NCBI RefSeq assembly: GCF_013041805.1
Contig: NZ_JABDRI010000019.1
Coordinates: 21,489 to 85,488 of the forward strand
Origin: Lutibacter sp.
Lineage (GTDB): Bacteria > Bacteroidota > Bacteroidia > Flavobacteriales > Flavobacteriaceae
Length of the DNA: 64,000 nt
Direction of reading: 5' to 3'
This document shows positions 33,469 through 42,016 of this stretch, in pieces (the stretch's first letter is position 1; each line of letters opens with the position of its first letter). The notes beneath the pieces were generated by a model, which ran no database searches, was not told the DNA's origin, and saw nothing but the letters and a program-made list of their open reading frames with translations. A program made the position numbers and the translations under genes.

Positions 33469-35520
33469 ATGAATTTTCTTAAACAAATATGTTTTTTAAT
33501 AGGGCTAATTTTTACATCAGTAACTTTTGCACAAAATATGCAAGAAGGGTTTCAATACCTAGAAACTGGAAAATTTGATAAAGCAGAAATCTTTTTTCAT
33601 CAAATACTAGCAGACTACCCTAAAAATAAAACTGCCAACTTATGTTTTGGTAGGGCAGTTGGTTTAAATGGAAATGCACCGAAAGCCATTGGAATATTTA
33701 CAGATTTATTAAAAGAGTACCCAGTAGATTTAGAAATACAATTAAACTATGCTGAATCTCTTCTATGGGGAAAGCAATTTGGGGAAGCAAAAGTTTACTT
33801 TACATCACTTGTTGCTGAAAACCCTGAAAATTTTGCAGCATTACTTGGGTTTGCAAATACTTTTTCTAATTTAAAAGAATATGAAAATGCCCTTATTTAT
33901 GTAAATAAAGCATTGGAAGTTTCAGTTAAAAATCCAAATGCAATGGTTTCTAAAAAATACATTCGTTTGGGTTATGCAAATCAGTTTGTTCAAAAGCAAA
34001 ATTATAGTAAAGCTATTTCACTTTTAAATGAAAACTTGATAGATTTTCCAAATGATAAAGAAACCTTATTAAATAAAGTTAATATTTATTTAATGACAAA
34101 AGAAACAGCTAATGCTACTAAAATTTATAAACAAATTGCAACCAACGCTAAAGATAGCTTGTTGGCTTTAAACGGATTGGCATTAGTTGCACATATTGAT
34201 GAAAAAGATAAAAATGCATTAGAAATCTCTAAAACAGCTTTGTTAAAATCGAAAATTTTAAAAGATACTACTTTAACAAAACAAACTTTTGAACGCTATA
34301 CTCAAGCACTAATTTGGAATAGAAAATTTAAAGAAGCCGAAACGAAAATTAAGGATTTAATATTGGATTATGGAGAACAGAATTGGGTACTTGCGCTTCG
34401 TGCAACCTTAGGAATGTATAGAAGTAATTTTAAAGAAACCATTGCAGATTATGAGCAAATATTAAAAAAAGATTCGCTTTCTTTTGATGGAAATTTAGGA
34501 AGTACAAACGCTTATTTTGCAAATGGTGAAGTAAAAAAAGCATATAACGGTGTTTTTAAAACACTAGAAATTTTTAAAAACCAAAAAGATGCTGTAGGAT
34601 TTTTAAAGAAAATAAACAAAAACTATACTCCTTACGTTGAAGAAAAACTAAGCTATACTTTTGATAACGGAGATAACGTAGCTTATTCATCGTTTACAAA
34701 AATTACATTTCCAATTAATACAAGCTTAAGTTTTTCTACTAATTATGAATATAGAAAAACCGAAAATACTATTTCAAAAAATAAAGCGAAATCAAATAAT
34801 TTTAATTTAGAATTACAATATCAATTTCATCCAAAAATTATATTCAATGCTAAAGGAGGTGTTTCTCGAGCAAATTCGTTTAGCAATAACTACTCTCAAC
34901 TTTTAGCTGAAGTTTTTTTTAAAATGAAACCTTTAAAACTTCAAGATTTAGAGATTGGATATAAAAGAGAAGTTCAAAATTTTAATGCGGACTTGGTTGA
35001 TAAAGAAATTGCATCAAATAACCTTATTCTAAATTATAATCTAAGTACAAATTTTAAATTTGGATGGTTTACTCAGTATTTATATACTACACAAACAGAT
35101 GAAAATGAGAGAAATCTTTTGTTTACTTCCTTGTATTATAATTTTTTATCGAAACCCACATTTAAGGGAGGTTTAAATTTCCAATATATTACCTTTAAAA
35201 ATCAAGTGCCTGAAACTTATTTTAGCCCTGAAAAATTTAATGCTGTGGAAGTATTTATTGATATTTCGAAAAATGATAAAAAGCTATTTTATAGTTTAAA
35301 TGCCGCTACAGGTTATCAATATATTGAAGATCAGCCTAAGCAATCTACCTATAGAGTACAAGTTAAATTAGGCTATAATGTATCTGAAAGGTTCATAACA
35401 AATATTTATGGAACCAGAAGTAATATTGCTTCTGCAACAGCTGCGGGTTTCACTTTTACTGAGGTTGGTTTCGTAGTAAAATGGGATCTTACAAAAAAAC
35501 CAATTTTTTATAAAAATTAG
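33469..35520 (+). CDS. TPR-repeat outer-membrane beta-barrel protein (YaiO/PgaA/BcsC-like exporter)
   Basis: A 683-residue exported protein. Signal peptide 1-21 (VTFAQ), then tetratricopeptide repeats from about 25 to 370 (for example GFQYLETGKFDKAEIFFHQ, NAPKAIGIFTDLLKEYP, FKETIADYEQILKKDSL), then a C-terminal domain of amphipathic strands (about 385-683) ending VGFVVKWDLTKKPIFYKN, as in YaiO-type barrels. Periplasmic TPR plus barrel is the layout of PgaA and BcsC exopolysaccharide secretins; export of this locus's product is inferred. It is divergent from STAS-flippase over the repeat site. Confidence 0.82.
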   Translation: MNFLKQICFLIGLIFTSVTFAQNMQEGFQYLETGKFDKAEIFFHQILADYPKNKTANLCFGRAVGLNGNAPKAIGIFTDLLKEYPVDLEIQLNYAESLLWGKQFGEAKVYFTSLVAENPENFAALLGFANTFSNLKEYENALIYVNKALEVSVKNPNAMVSKKYIRLGYANQFVQKQNYSKAISLLNENLIDFPNDKETLLNKVNIYLMTKETANATKIYKQIATNAKDSLLALNGLALVAHIDEKDKNALEISKTALLKSKILKDTTLTKQTFERYTQALIWNRKFKEAETKIKDLILDYGEQNWVLALRATLGMYRSNFKETIADYEQILKKDSLSFDGNLGSTNAYFANGEVKKAYNGVFKTLEIFKNQKDAVGFLKKINKNYTPYVEEKLSYTFDNGDNVAYSSFTKITFPINTSLSFSTNYEYRKTENTISKNKAKSNNFNLELQYQFHPKIIFNAKGGVSRANSFSNNYSQLLAEVFFKMKPLKLQDLEIGYKREVQNFNADLVDKEIASNNLILNYNLSTNFKFGWFTQYLYTTQTDENERNLLFTSLYYNFLSKPTFKGGLNFQYITFKNQVPETYFSPEKFNAVEVFIDISKNDKKLFYSLNAATGYQYIEDQPKQSTYRVQVKLGYNVSERFITNIYGTRSNIASATAAGFTFTEVGFVVKWDLTKKPIFYKN

Positions 35521-35531
35521 CAACTAATTCT

Positions 35532-36236
35532 TCACAATAAATTAAGCCTTTTCATTAATTCTGGTCTATTAGAACGGCTTACGGGAATGACATTATTTCC
35601 AATTAATACACTATTATCTTCAATGTCAATGATTTTCTTGGTGTTAATAATAAAAGATCTATGGACTTTTAAGAAAAGATCATCAGGTAATTTTTCTTCA
35701 ATTTTTTTCATTGTAGAATGTACCGTATAATTTTTGGATTCAGTTTTTATTAATATATAGTCGCCTTTAGCTTCTACCAAATTAATAGTTTCAAAATTAA
35801 TTTTTACTAAACGTCTATCTATATTTACATATAATTCTTTAATTTCTTCTTGCTCTTCAATTTTAGGTTGTGCAGCATCATTTTGAACAAATAAAACTGC
35901 TTTTTGAACTGCCTTATTAAAACGCTCTTGTGTTACTGGCTTCACTAAATAATCAACTATACAATCGTATTCAAAAGCTTCAATTGCAAAGTTTTTATCG
36001 GAAGTAGTTAGGATTACTTTAGGAGGGTTCTTTAGAGTTTGCAATAAATCAAATCCAGTAAATCCCGGCATATGAATATCTAAGAAAATTAGATCTACAC
36101 TATTTTGATTTAAATATTTTATAGCTTCAATTGCATTAGAAAAAGATTCCTTTAAATTTATTTTTTTATTATTCGAACTTAATTTTTCAATAATAGCACG
36201 AGCCATTTCTTCGTCATCAATAATAATAGTTTTCAT
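35532..36236 (-). CDS. LytTR-family response regulator
   Basis: A 234-residue two-domain regulator. Receiver about 1-120: acidic pocket D7/D8, phosphoacceptor D53 (LIFLDIHMPGFTG), LTTS and VDYLVKPV. DNA-binding LytTR domain about 133-234: LVEAKGDYILI, STMKKIEEKLP, FLKVHRSFIINTKKI and VIPVSRSNR, all standard for LytTR. It is the last gene of the operon that begins at 40011 and is the obvious candidate to bind the 9-bp direct repeats found at six places in 22-42 kb, including the one in front of its own operon. It follows the HPt gene by 10 nt. Confidence 0.95.
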   Translation of the reverse strand: MKTIIIDDEEMARAIIEKLSSNNKKINLKESFSNAIEAIKYLNQNSVDLIFLDIHMPGFTGFDLLQTLKNPPKVILTTSDKNFAIEAFEYDCIVDYLVKPVTQERFNKAVQKAVLFVQNDAAQPKIEEQEEIKELYVNIDRRLVKINFETINLVEAKGDYILIKTESKNYTVHSTMKKIEEKLPDDLFLKVHRSFIINTKKIIDIEDNSVLIGNNVIPVSRSNRPELMKRLNLL

Positions 36237-36246
36237 AGAGAACCTT

Positions 36247-36567
36247 TTAAACTGTTTTTATAAAGCAAACCATAGAATTTAAAATTTCTTCAAATTCTTT
36301 TTTTAAATTTAAGTTATCTATTTTTAAATTCTCTTCGTAATCTATTGCAACTTGATAACTTTTTTCAAGCCCTAAAATACTAATTTTATGTTTAATTTTA
36401 TGCACAAGTTCTGAAGCTTGTTTAAAATTATTTTCATTTAGAAATTTTTTATAGGAATTTATTTCATTTGGAAGCTCTTTTTTTACAATTTCAAGCAGTT
36501 TTTTTTCAAACTCATCATCTCCTCCAGAAATTTCATGTAAGTAATTTAAATTTGGCTTTTCGCTCAT
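36247..36567 (-). CDS. HPt (histidine phosphotransfer) domain protein
   Basis: A 106-residue all-helical protein with ELVHKIKHKISILGLE; H56 with K59 forms the HxxK phosphotransfer site. It fits an Hpt domain that shuttles phosphate between the kinase and the receivers. Its ATG overlaps the kinase stop by 4 nt (ATGA-type coupling), and the LytTR regulator follows by 10 nt. The kinase has no receiver of its own, so the likely relay is kinase to a receiver (39598 or 23102), to this HPt, to LytTR D53. The order of steps is inferred. Confidence 0.87.
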   Translation of the reverse strand: MSEKPNLNYLHEISGGDDEFEKKLLEIVKKELPNEINSYKKFLNENNFKQASELVHKIKHKISILGLEKSYQVAIDYEENLKIDNLNLKKEFEEILNSMVCFIKTV

Positions 36568-39053
36568 ATTAATTGTTTTTTAATACTAAAAAAGAAAGTT
36601 GTTCCTTTTCCTACTTCGCTTTCTAACCAAATTCTACCTTTATGAAGTTCAACAATTTTTTTTACAATAGATAAACCTATACCAGAGGAATCCTCACTTT
36701 TATTTAGATAGTTAAATATTTTGAAAATCTTTTTATGATATTTTTTTTCAATACCTATACCGTTGTCTTTTACAGAAAACTGATAATAGGCTCCTGAATT
36801 TTTAAAATCCACCTCCACAAGTCCATTTTTTTTATCGCAAAACTTAATAGCATTGCCAATTAAGTTTTGAAATAGTTGTTGCAATTTAGTTTTATCACCA
36901 GTAAGTGTTGGAAGCTTTTTCTTTATATTAAACTTGATATGATTAGGAATATATATAATTTGTTCTAAATCAGATACTACCTCATTTAAGTTTACTTCCT
37001 CTCTTTGGGTTGATGCCGCTTCTAAACTAGAGTACTTTAAAATATTAGAGATGAGTTGTTCCATTTTTTCTAATGTAGATTCAATAAGTGCAACGTTTTT
37101 AAGACTCATATCATCTAATTTACCTTCATTGTCCTCTTTTAACCAGGCTACTAGGGCGTATATGCTACGTAATGGTGATTTTAAATCATGAGATACTATG
37201 TGGGCATACTCGTGTAATTCATCATTACTTCTTTCTAAATCTTTAAGCAAGGTTTCCTTTTGTAATTGCAAATTTTTTAAATCTGTAATATCAAGATGAA
37301 TTCCTATTGAACCAATAACTTCACCATTTAAGTTATAGTTGGGAGCACCACTTATTAGCCAATGCCTTATTTGGCCAGCTTTGTTTTTTGCACGTACCTC
37401 ATAAGAATTTAACTGCCCTTGTTGGCGTTTTAGGTTTTCATTATTAATAATATCTCTATCAATATCTATTATAAAAATATCACTAGCTATTTTTCCAAGA
37501 AGCTCTTCTAATTTATAACCTGACATTTCTTCAAAACTCTGATTGACTAACAGTATTTCATCATTGGCATTTACTTCTACCAATCCAAGATTCATATTAG
37601 TTATAATACTTCTGTACTTATGCCTTTGAGCTTCAATACTTTTTCGGTATTGACGTTTTAAAGTAACATCTCTATATTTCCATAAATGACCTTTGTAGAC
37701 TTTATTCCTATATATTGGAACAAAATCACGCTCATATATTTTACCATTAACCATAGTGAGTTCTTCACTTAAAACCAGTTCTTTTTTTGAAAGAATGGTC
37801 TCAATATTTTTTACAAATTCTTCCGGATTTTGAAAAAGCGACTTGCTTTCTTCAGCAGAATTACTACAATCTTGCCCTATTAGCTGTTCCACCGGGACAG
37901 GAATTTCAAAAAACTCACAAAATTGCTTGTTGGTTAGAATTATTTTTCTGTTTTCATCTTCCAATAAGATACCACTATCCAAATTTAGAATAAGAGTTGA
38001 TAATCGTTCTTCAGACTCTATTAATTCTTCTTCAGCTTTCTTCCGTTCCCTTAAATCAACAGCACTTTTTAATTGTAATGCTACCAAACTGGCAATATTA
38101 TTAAGCATCTCTAAATGCTTTTGAGTAAAAAAGTTTTCTTGATCGTTTTCGGAGTCTATAACCCCAATTACTTTATCACCAATTTTTATAGGAATTGTAA
38201 TTTCAGATTTTCTCCTTTCAATATCCACAACATATCTAGGGTCGTTAATTGTATCGTTAACTATTTCAGAAATTCCTGTTTGAGCAACGTGACCAACCAC
38301 GCCTTCTCCTTCTTTTAAAAAAATTTTATTTATTAGCTGTTTGTTTTCATCTAATTTTTCTCCATAAGCCGCAATTTGTTCGAGGGTATTTTGTTCTTCA
38401 TGATATAGATAAATTACACAGTCATTAGACTCTAAGTAATTGGCAATTTTATGAGCGATTTCGAAGGCAATTTCATAAATATCTAGCTTTCCTAAAATAG
38501 ATTGTGCAATACTATTGATTAATTCAATTACTAATTCGTCTTCTTTTGATTTTGTAATGTCTCGAACAATACCTTGAGCAGCTACCGGAATTCCCTTATC
38601 ATAAATAACGCTAGCATTAATATGAACTAGTTTTATTTTATTTTTCTTGCTTCTGATTTTAATCTCAAAATCAGTTATAAAACCTGTTTTAAGGAAATTC
38701 TTAAAAGCATTTGAAATGGTGTCATAATCCTCTGGAAATACCATATTCATCAGGTTAGCTTCCACTTTTTTGCCATCAAATTCAAATAGGCTTATTGCGG
38801 AAGTGTTCATTTTTAAAATATTACCCGATAAATCCATAATTACATAGGCATCCACAATATTTTCGAAAACACCTTGTAGTTGAGAATCTGCTCTTTGTAA
38901 ATCAGATTCTGCATCTTTATATAATTTTTCTAATTTTTTCTTTGATGAAAAGAGCTCTGTAGATTTTTGCTCTAATATTTTTTCAGCAGCTTTTCGTGCT
39001 TCTCGTTCTCTTTTTAGTGCGCGTTGTAATATGTCAATTTTATCTTGACTCAT
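36564..39053 (-). CDS. PAS/GAF sensor histidine kinase linked to H-NOX
   Basis: An 829-residue cytoplasmic kinase with no membrane segment. Order: N-terminal coiled coil (1-55), PAS (about 60-175), GAF (about 180-340, with GEGVVGHVAQTGISEIVND), PAS (about 348-465), PAS with PAC end (about 475-600, MSGYKLEELLGK), HisKA with H622 (AHIVSHDLKSPLRS) and HATPase (NLIGNAIKF, DNGIGIEKKYH, SSGIGLSIVKKIV). Its ATG overlaps the stop of the H-NOX gene. H-NOX proteins commonly inhibit a neighbouring kinase when NO binds; the cytosolic form and coupling fit that model. Confidence 0.92.
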   Translation of the reverse strand: MSQDKIDILQRALKREREARKAAEKILEQKSTELFSSKKKLEKLYKDAESDLQRADSQLQGVFENIVDAYVIMDLSGNILKMNTSAISLFEFDGKKVEANLMNMVFPEDYDTISNAFKNFLKTGFITDFEIKIRSKKNKIKLVHINASVIYDKGIPVAAQGIVRDITKSKEDELVIELINSIAQSILGKLDIYEIAFEIAHKIANYLESNDCVIYLYHEEQNTLEQIAAYGEKLDENKQLINKIFLKEGEGVVGHVAQTGISEIVNDTINDPRYVVDIERRKSEITIPIKIGDKVIGVIDSENDQENFFTQKHLEMLNNIASLVALQLKSAVDLRERKKAEEELIESEERLSTLILNLDSGILLEDENRKIILTNKQFCEFFEIPVPVEQLIGQDCSNSAEESKSLFQNPEEFVKNIETILSKKELVLSEELTMVNGKIYERDFVPIYRNKVYKGHLWKYRDVTLKRQYRKSIEAQRHKYRSIITNMNLGLVEVNANDEILLVNQSFEEMSGYKLEELLGKIASDIFIIDIDRDIINNENLKRQQGQLNSYEVRAKNKAGQIRHWLISGAPNYNLNGEVIGSIGIHLDITDLKNLQLQKETLLKDLERSNDELHEYAHIVSHDLKSPLRSIYALVAWLKEDNEGKLDDMSLKNVALIESTLEKMEQLISNILKYSSLEAASTQREEVNLNEVVSDLEQIIYIPNHIKFNIKKKLPTLTGDKTKLQQLFQNLIGNAIKFCDKKNGLVEVDFKNSGAYYQFSVKDNGIGIEKKYHKKIFKIFNYLNKSEDSSGIGLSIVKKIVELHKGRIWLESEVGKGTTFFFSIKKQLI

Positions 39054-39592
39054 TAATTTTTGGTAATACTAAACTTTACTTCTGTTCCGTCAGCTTTAAT
39101 TTTTTCTAGAACAATAGTTGCCTTAGAATTAAAATGTTCAAATGTTTTATTCATTAATCCTAATCCAAAATGATGCATTGACCTACTTGATTTATAAATC
39201 ATTATGAGGGAATTTTCTGCTCTCTCAACAACTTCAAACGTTGGTAATTCTGCTTCTGGATAGATTTTAATAACTTCCACATGAATATGATTTTCTATAG
39301 AAGCTAGCATTTCAATTGGATCTGTATATAATTTAAAAAAGGAAGGATAATTGGTTTCTAAAACCGAAAAAAAATGTTCTCCATAAACTAAGAGTAACTG
39401 ATCAATAGAAATTGTTGTTTTGGCACTTAAATGTTGCACTAATTGAAGCATTTCTGAAAAGTCGTAAGTTCCTATTGAAGTATAAACTCCATTTGATTTT
39501 AAATCTGATTTTTCAATAATTTCATCAACTGTTTCAAAACCAAACTTTTCTTCAACTAATTCTAAAAATTCTGTAAATACAATGCCTTTCAT
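39053..39592 (-). CDS. H-NOX haem nitric-oxide sensor
   Basis: A 179-residue haem NO/oxygen-binding domain protein. It begins MKGIVFTEFLELVEEKFG, the usual H-NOX start. The porphyrin-binding YxSxR motif is Y133-x-S135-x-R137 (IYKSSRSM) and the segment NHIHVEVIKIYPEAELPTF places H104 (or H102) as proximal haem ligand. A distal tyrosine typical of O2-binding forms is not evident, favouring NO selectivity as in facultative or aerobic bacteria, which is inference. It lies 5 nt after the receiver gene and its stop overlaps the kinase start. Confidence 0.92.
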   Translation of the reverse strand: MKGIVFTEFLELVEEKFGFETVDEIIEKSDLKSNGVYTSIGTYDFSEMLQLVQHLSAKTTISIDQLLLVYGEHFFSVLETNYPSFFKLYTDPIEMLASIENHIHVEVIKIYPEAELPTFEVVERAENSLIMIYKSSRSMHHFGLGLMNKTFEHFNSKATIVLEKIKADGTEVKFSITKN

Positions 39593-39597
39593 TTTAA

Positions 39598-40011
39598 TTA
39601 AGCTTTTATTAATTCATTAGCGCTCCAATAGTCTAATACTCTTTTTATGATTTCGATATAGTCATCAAATTTTAGAGGTTTTATAACATAACCTGCAATG
39701 CCAATTTTATAACATTCTAACATATCTTTTCTATTGTTAGAGGTTGTTAAAATTATTGTTGGGATATATTTTAACTCATTATTATTTTTTAGAATTTCTA
39801 AAAATTCTATACCATTTAATTTTGGCATGTTTAAATCTAATAAAATTATATCGGGTAAGCTATCTTTTTTGTATAAAATATCTAAAGCATCTTCACCATT
39901 TTTAGCTTCAATAATTTTATGTGGATAATCGAGTTTAGCAATAGTTCTGTTTAACTTCATAACCTCTATCATATCATCTTCAATAAGAAGAATTGTTAGC
40001 GTATTTTCCAT
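39598..40011 (-). CDS. single-domain response regulator (CheY-like)
   Basis: A 137-residue stand-alone receiver with E11/D12/D13 acidic pocket, phosphoacceptor D59 (IILLDLNMPKLNG), T89/T90 and K111 (GYVIKPL). It resembles the Rcp1-type receivers that serve phytochrome-like kinases and act as intermediate carriers. It has no output domain. It is the first gene of the five-gene signalling operon, downstream of a TATTTTTG element and a triple repeat at 40074-40124, so the operon is probably self-regulated. Confidence 0.92.
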   Translation of the reverse strand: MENTLTILLIEDDMIEVMKLNRTIAKLDYPHKIIEAKNGEDALDILYKKDSLPDIILLDLNMPKLNGIEFLEILKNNNELKYIPTIILTTSNNRKDMLECYKIGIAGYVIKPLKFDDYIEIIKRVLDYWSANELIKA

Positions 40012-40073
40012 GTTTTTATAATTTTTTTAGAGAAATGTAAATTTCAAAAATACAATCTCAAATTAAATTTAAA

Positions 40074-40124
40074 TTCGATGAAATATATAACACTATCGTT
40101 GAAATGCAGTTTAGTATCGACGAA
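40074..40124 (-). promoter_or_regulatory. LytTR-type triple direct repeat upstream of the signalling operon
   Basis: The clearest triple: TTCGATGAA (40074), ATCGTTGAA (40095) and ATCGACGAA (40116), separated by exactly 12 bases each. The minus-strand promoter element TATTTTTG is at 40045-40052, leaving 21 bases (one repeat period) to the first unit where the other sites have 28. The difference may mean a different mode, for example repression or weaker activation. The operon ends with the LytTR gene, so this would be autoregulation. Confidence 0.75.
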
Positions 40125-40178
40125 TGGTTTTAAAGGTCAGTATAATAAGGGTAATATTTAAATTAGAGCTTATGGCAG

Positions 40179-40610
40179 TTAACTTTTTATTTGCTTTTCG
40201 GCAATTTCTTTACGTAAACTGCTACTTGAAAAACGATGTTCTCTTTTATTATAATATAATTCTATTCCTTTTTCTTTGCAATATTTTTTACCTGTAAAAT
40301 CTTTAAATTCATATTCATCACCTACCACGCGCATATCAATTTTAAAAGAATGCAATATATCTTCTAAATCTTGTTCGGTTGCATAAGGCACAATTTCATC
40401 AACAAATGTGCACCCTTTAAGCTGTATGTATCTTTCAACAACTGATTGAATTGGCTGATTTTTTTCCGGTCTATCTAATGTTGGGTCTGTTTGCAAACCG
40501 CAAATTAGATAGTCACATTTACTTTTAGCTTCTTCCAACATTTTTATATGACCAGCATGAAATAAATCAAATGCGCTAAATGTAATTCCAATTTTCATTT
40601 CTTTTTCCAT
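40179..40610 (-). CDS. cytidylyltransferase-like nucleotidyltransferase (TagD-like)
   Basis: A 143-residue nucleotidyltransferase with the HxGH motif as HAGH (residues 18-21, DLFHAGHIKML) and the C-terminal RFSSSSLRKEI matching the RTxGxSST-type loop. TagD-like enzymes activate glycerol-3-phosphate with CTP; other members use sugar or alditol phosphates. The exact substrate is not clear. It is the last gene of the unit led by the 66-residue gene and the guanylyltransferase, 55 nt downstream of the latter. Start may be the second Met (40598). Confidence 0.78.
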   Translation of the reverse strand: MEKEMKIGITFSAFDLFHAGHIKMLEEAKSKCDYLICGLQTDPTLDRPEKNQPIQSVVERYIQLKGCTFVDEIVPYATEQDLEDILHSFKIDMRVVGDEYEFKDFTGKKYCKEKGIELYYNKREHRFSSSSLRKEIAEKQIKS

Positions 40611-40665
40611 TTTAATTCAAATTTCTTTTTTTTTGACTTAAACTTATAATTACCATTCACGATTA

Positions 40666-41700
40666 TTATACCAGTTCAAAATTATTTTCTTTTACATCAT
40701 TATATATTCCTTTGACCAAATCACTTTTTGAGCGTGGTAAAATTAAGATACTATCTTCAGTATCGACTATAACTACATTTGCAATTTCAGCACCAACTAC
40801 TTTCTTTTTACTAAAAACAAAACTATTTCCATTTGGGTTTTCAATTTGCTGCAAGTTATCTACTTGGTTTCCTTCTTCAAAATAATTGATGATTGCATCA
40901 AAAGAGCCCAAATCAGTCCAATAAAAATTAGACGCAACTGTTTTAATCACTTTACTATGTTCCAATACGGCATAATCAATACTATCTGCTGGGATTGCTT
41001 TCATAGCCTCCAAATCAACAACTCCTTTTTCAATTGTTGGCAATGCTTTTTCACATGCGGCTAAAATATCTGGATGGTATTTGTGTAATTCATCTAAAAA
41101 TACACCTGCTTTAAAACAAAACATCCCACTATTCCAATAAAAGTTACCTTTTTCTAAAAATAATTGAGCATCTATAGCTGTTGGTTTTTCTCTAAATTGT
41201 ATAACTTCCTCATTTTCAAACTCTATATAGCCATAGCCTGTATGTGGTTCAGTTGGTTTAATTCCGAAAGTAACAATTTTGTTTTCATTCGCTAATTCAA
41301 TAGCTCTTGAAACACAGGTTTTGTAATGTTCTTCATCAGCAGTCATATGATCTGAAGGAGTGACAAACAAGATAGCATCTTTAGCAACTGACAAGGCAGC
41401 CAATGCGATGGCAGGTGCCGTATTTCTGCCAACAGGTTCAATAATTTTATGTGCAATCTCAATTCCTAGGTCATCGGCTTGTTTTTCCGCTGCCTTATAT
41501 TGTGCTTCATTGGTAATCAGCATATAATCATTAGCTACTTGTTGGTTACGTAACAACGTATGCTGAAATAATGACTTTCCATTAAATAATTGTAAAAATT
41601 GCTTGGGATTACTGTTACGCGATAAGGGCCATAAACGAGTTCCTGACCCACCACTTAAAATAATGTTGATGACTTTTTGGGGTGTTTTTATTGTATCCAT
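40666..41700 (-). CDS. manC: mannose-1-phosphate guanylyltransferase
   Basis: Makes GDP-mannose from mannose-1-P and GTP. The 344 residues cover only the nucleotidyltransferase part (no fused isomerase domain, which here is the separate manA at 20971). Signature LSGGSGTRLWPLSRNSNPKQF begins at residue 14; VGRNTAPAIALAAL, VTPSDHM, QFREKP and FYWNSGMFCF follow in the expected order, with TDLGSFDA near residue 260. It follows the 66-residue gene by 28 nt and is likely under the repeat site at 42017. Confidence 0.93.
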   Translation of the reverse strand: MDTIKTPQKVINIILSGGSGTRLWPLSRNSNPKQFLQLFNGKSLFQHTLLRNQQVANDYMLITNEAQYKAAEKQADDLGIEIAHKIIEPVGRNTAPAIALAALSVAKDAILFVTPSDHMTADEEHYKTCVSRAIELANENKIVTFGIKPTEPHTGYGYIEFENEEVIQFREKPTAIDAQLFLEKGNFYWNSGMFCFKAGVFLDELHKYHPDILAACEKALPTIEKGVVDLEAMKAIPADSIDYAVLEHSKVIKTVASNFYWTDLGSFDAIINYFEEGNQVDNLQQIENPNGNSFVFSKKKVVGAEIANVVIVDTEDSILILPRSKSDLVKGIYNDVKENNFELV

Positions 41701-41728
41701 TTTTTAACTGTTTTTCTTTCTGTAGCTT

Positions 41729-41929
41729 TTATTGAAAATTTTTGTTCAGATATACGCTGTCTTCTTTTGCTTTTAAGAAATCTGTATTATTTAATCCTGT
41801 AAATTTCCATTCTTCTCTATCATTTTTAGATATTTTATGATAATATGCTTCCAATATATCTGCAAATTGATCAAATGATAGTTTGTTATAATCCTCTACA
41901 ATTCGCAATGCATCTATTAAGTTATTCAT
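41729..41929 (-). CDS. small hypothetical protein in the manC unit
   Basis: A 66-residue soluble acidic protein (NNLIDALRIVEDYNKLSFDQ at the start, then EAYYHKISKND and DREEWKF). No family recognised. It starts 52 nt downstream of the TACTTTTG promoter element at 41981-41988 and is followed by manC after 28 nt, so it appears to be a real first gene of the unit and not a chance frame. No RNA or leader-peptide attenuation pattern is visible. Confidence 0.55.
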   Translation of the reverse strand: MNNLIDALRIVEDYNKLSFDQFADILEAYYHKISKNDREEWKFTGLNNTDFLKAKEDSVYLNKNFQ

Positions 41930-42016
41930 TTTTTATTTCTTTTAAATTATTACTTTTATGTATTAGCATAATTGCTTTTTCAAAAGTAAAAACTAAAATT
42001 AGTGAATAATCTAATA

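Noticed and set aside
41999..42007. TTAGTGAAT as an extra half-site of the 42017 site
   Set aside because: It is 18 bases from the next unit where all accepted units are 21 apart.
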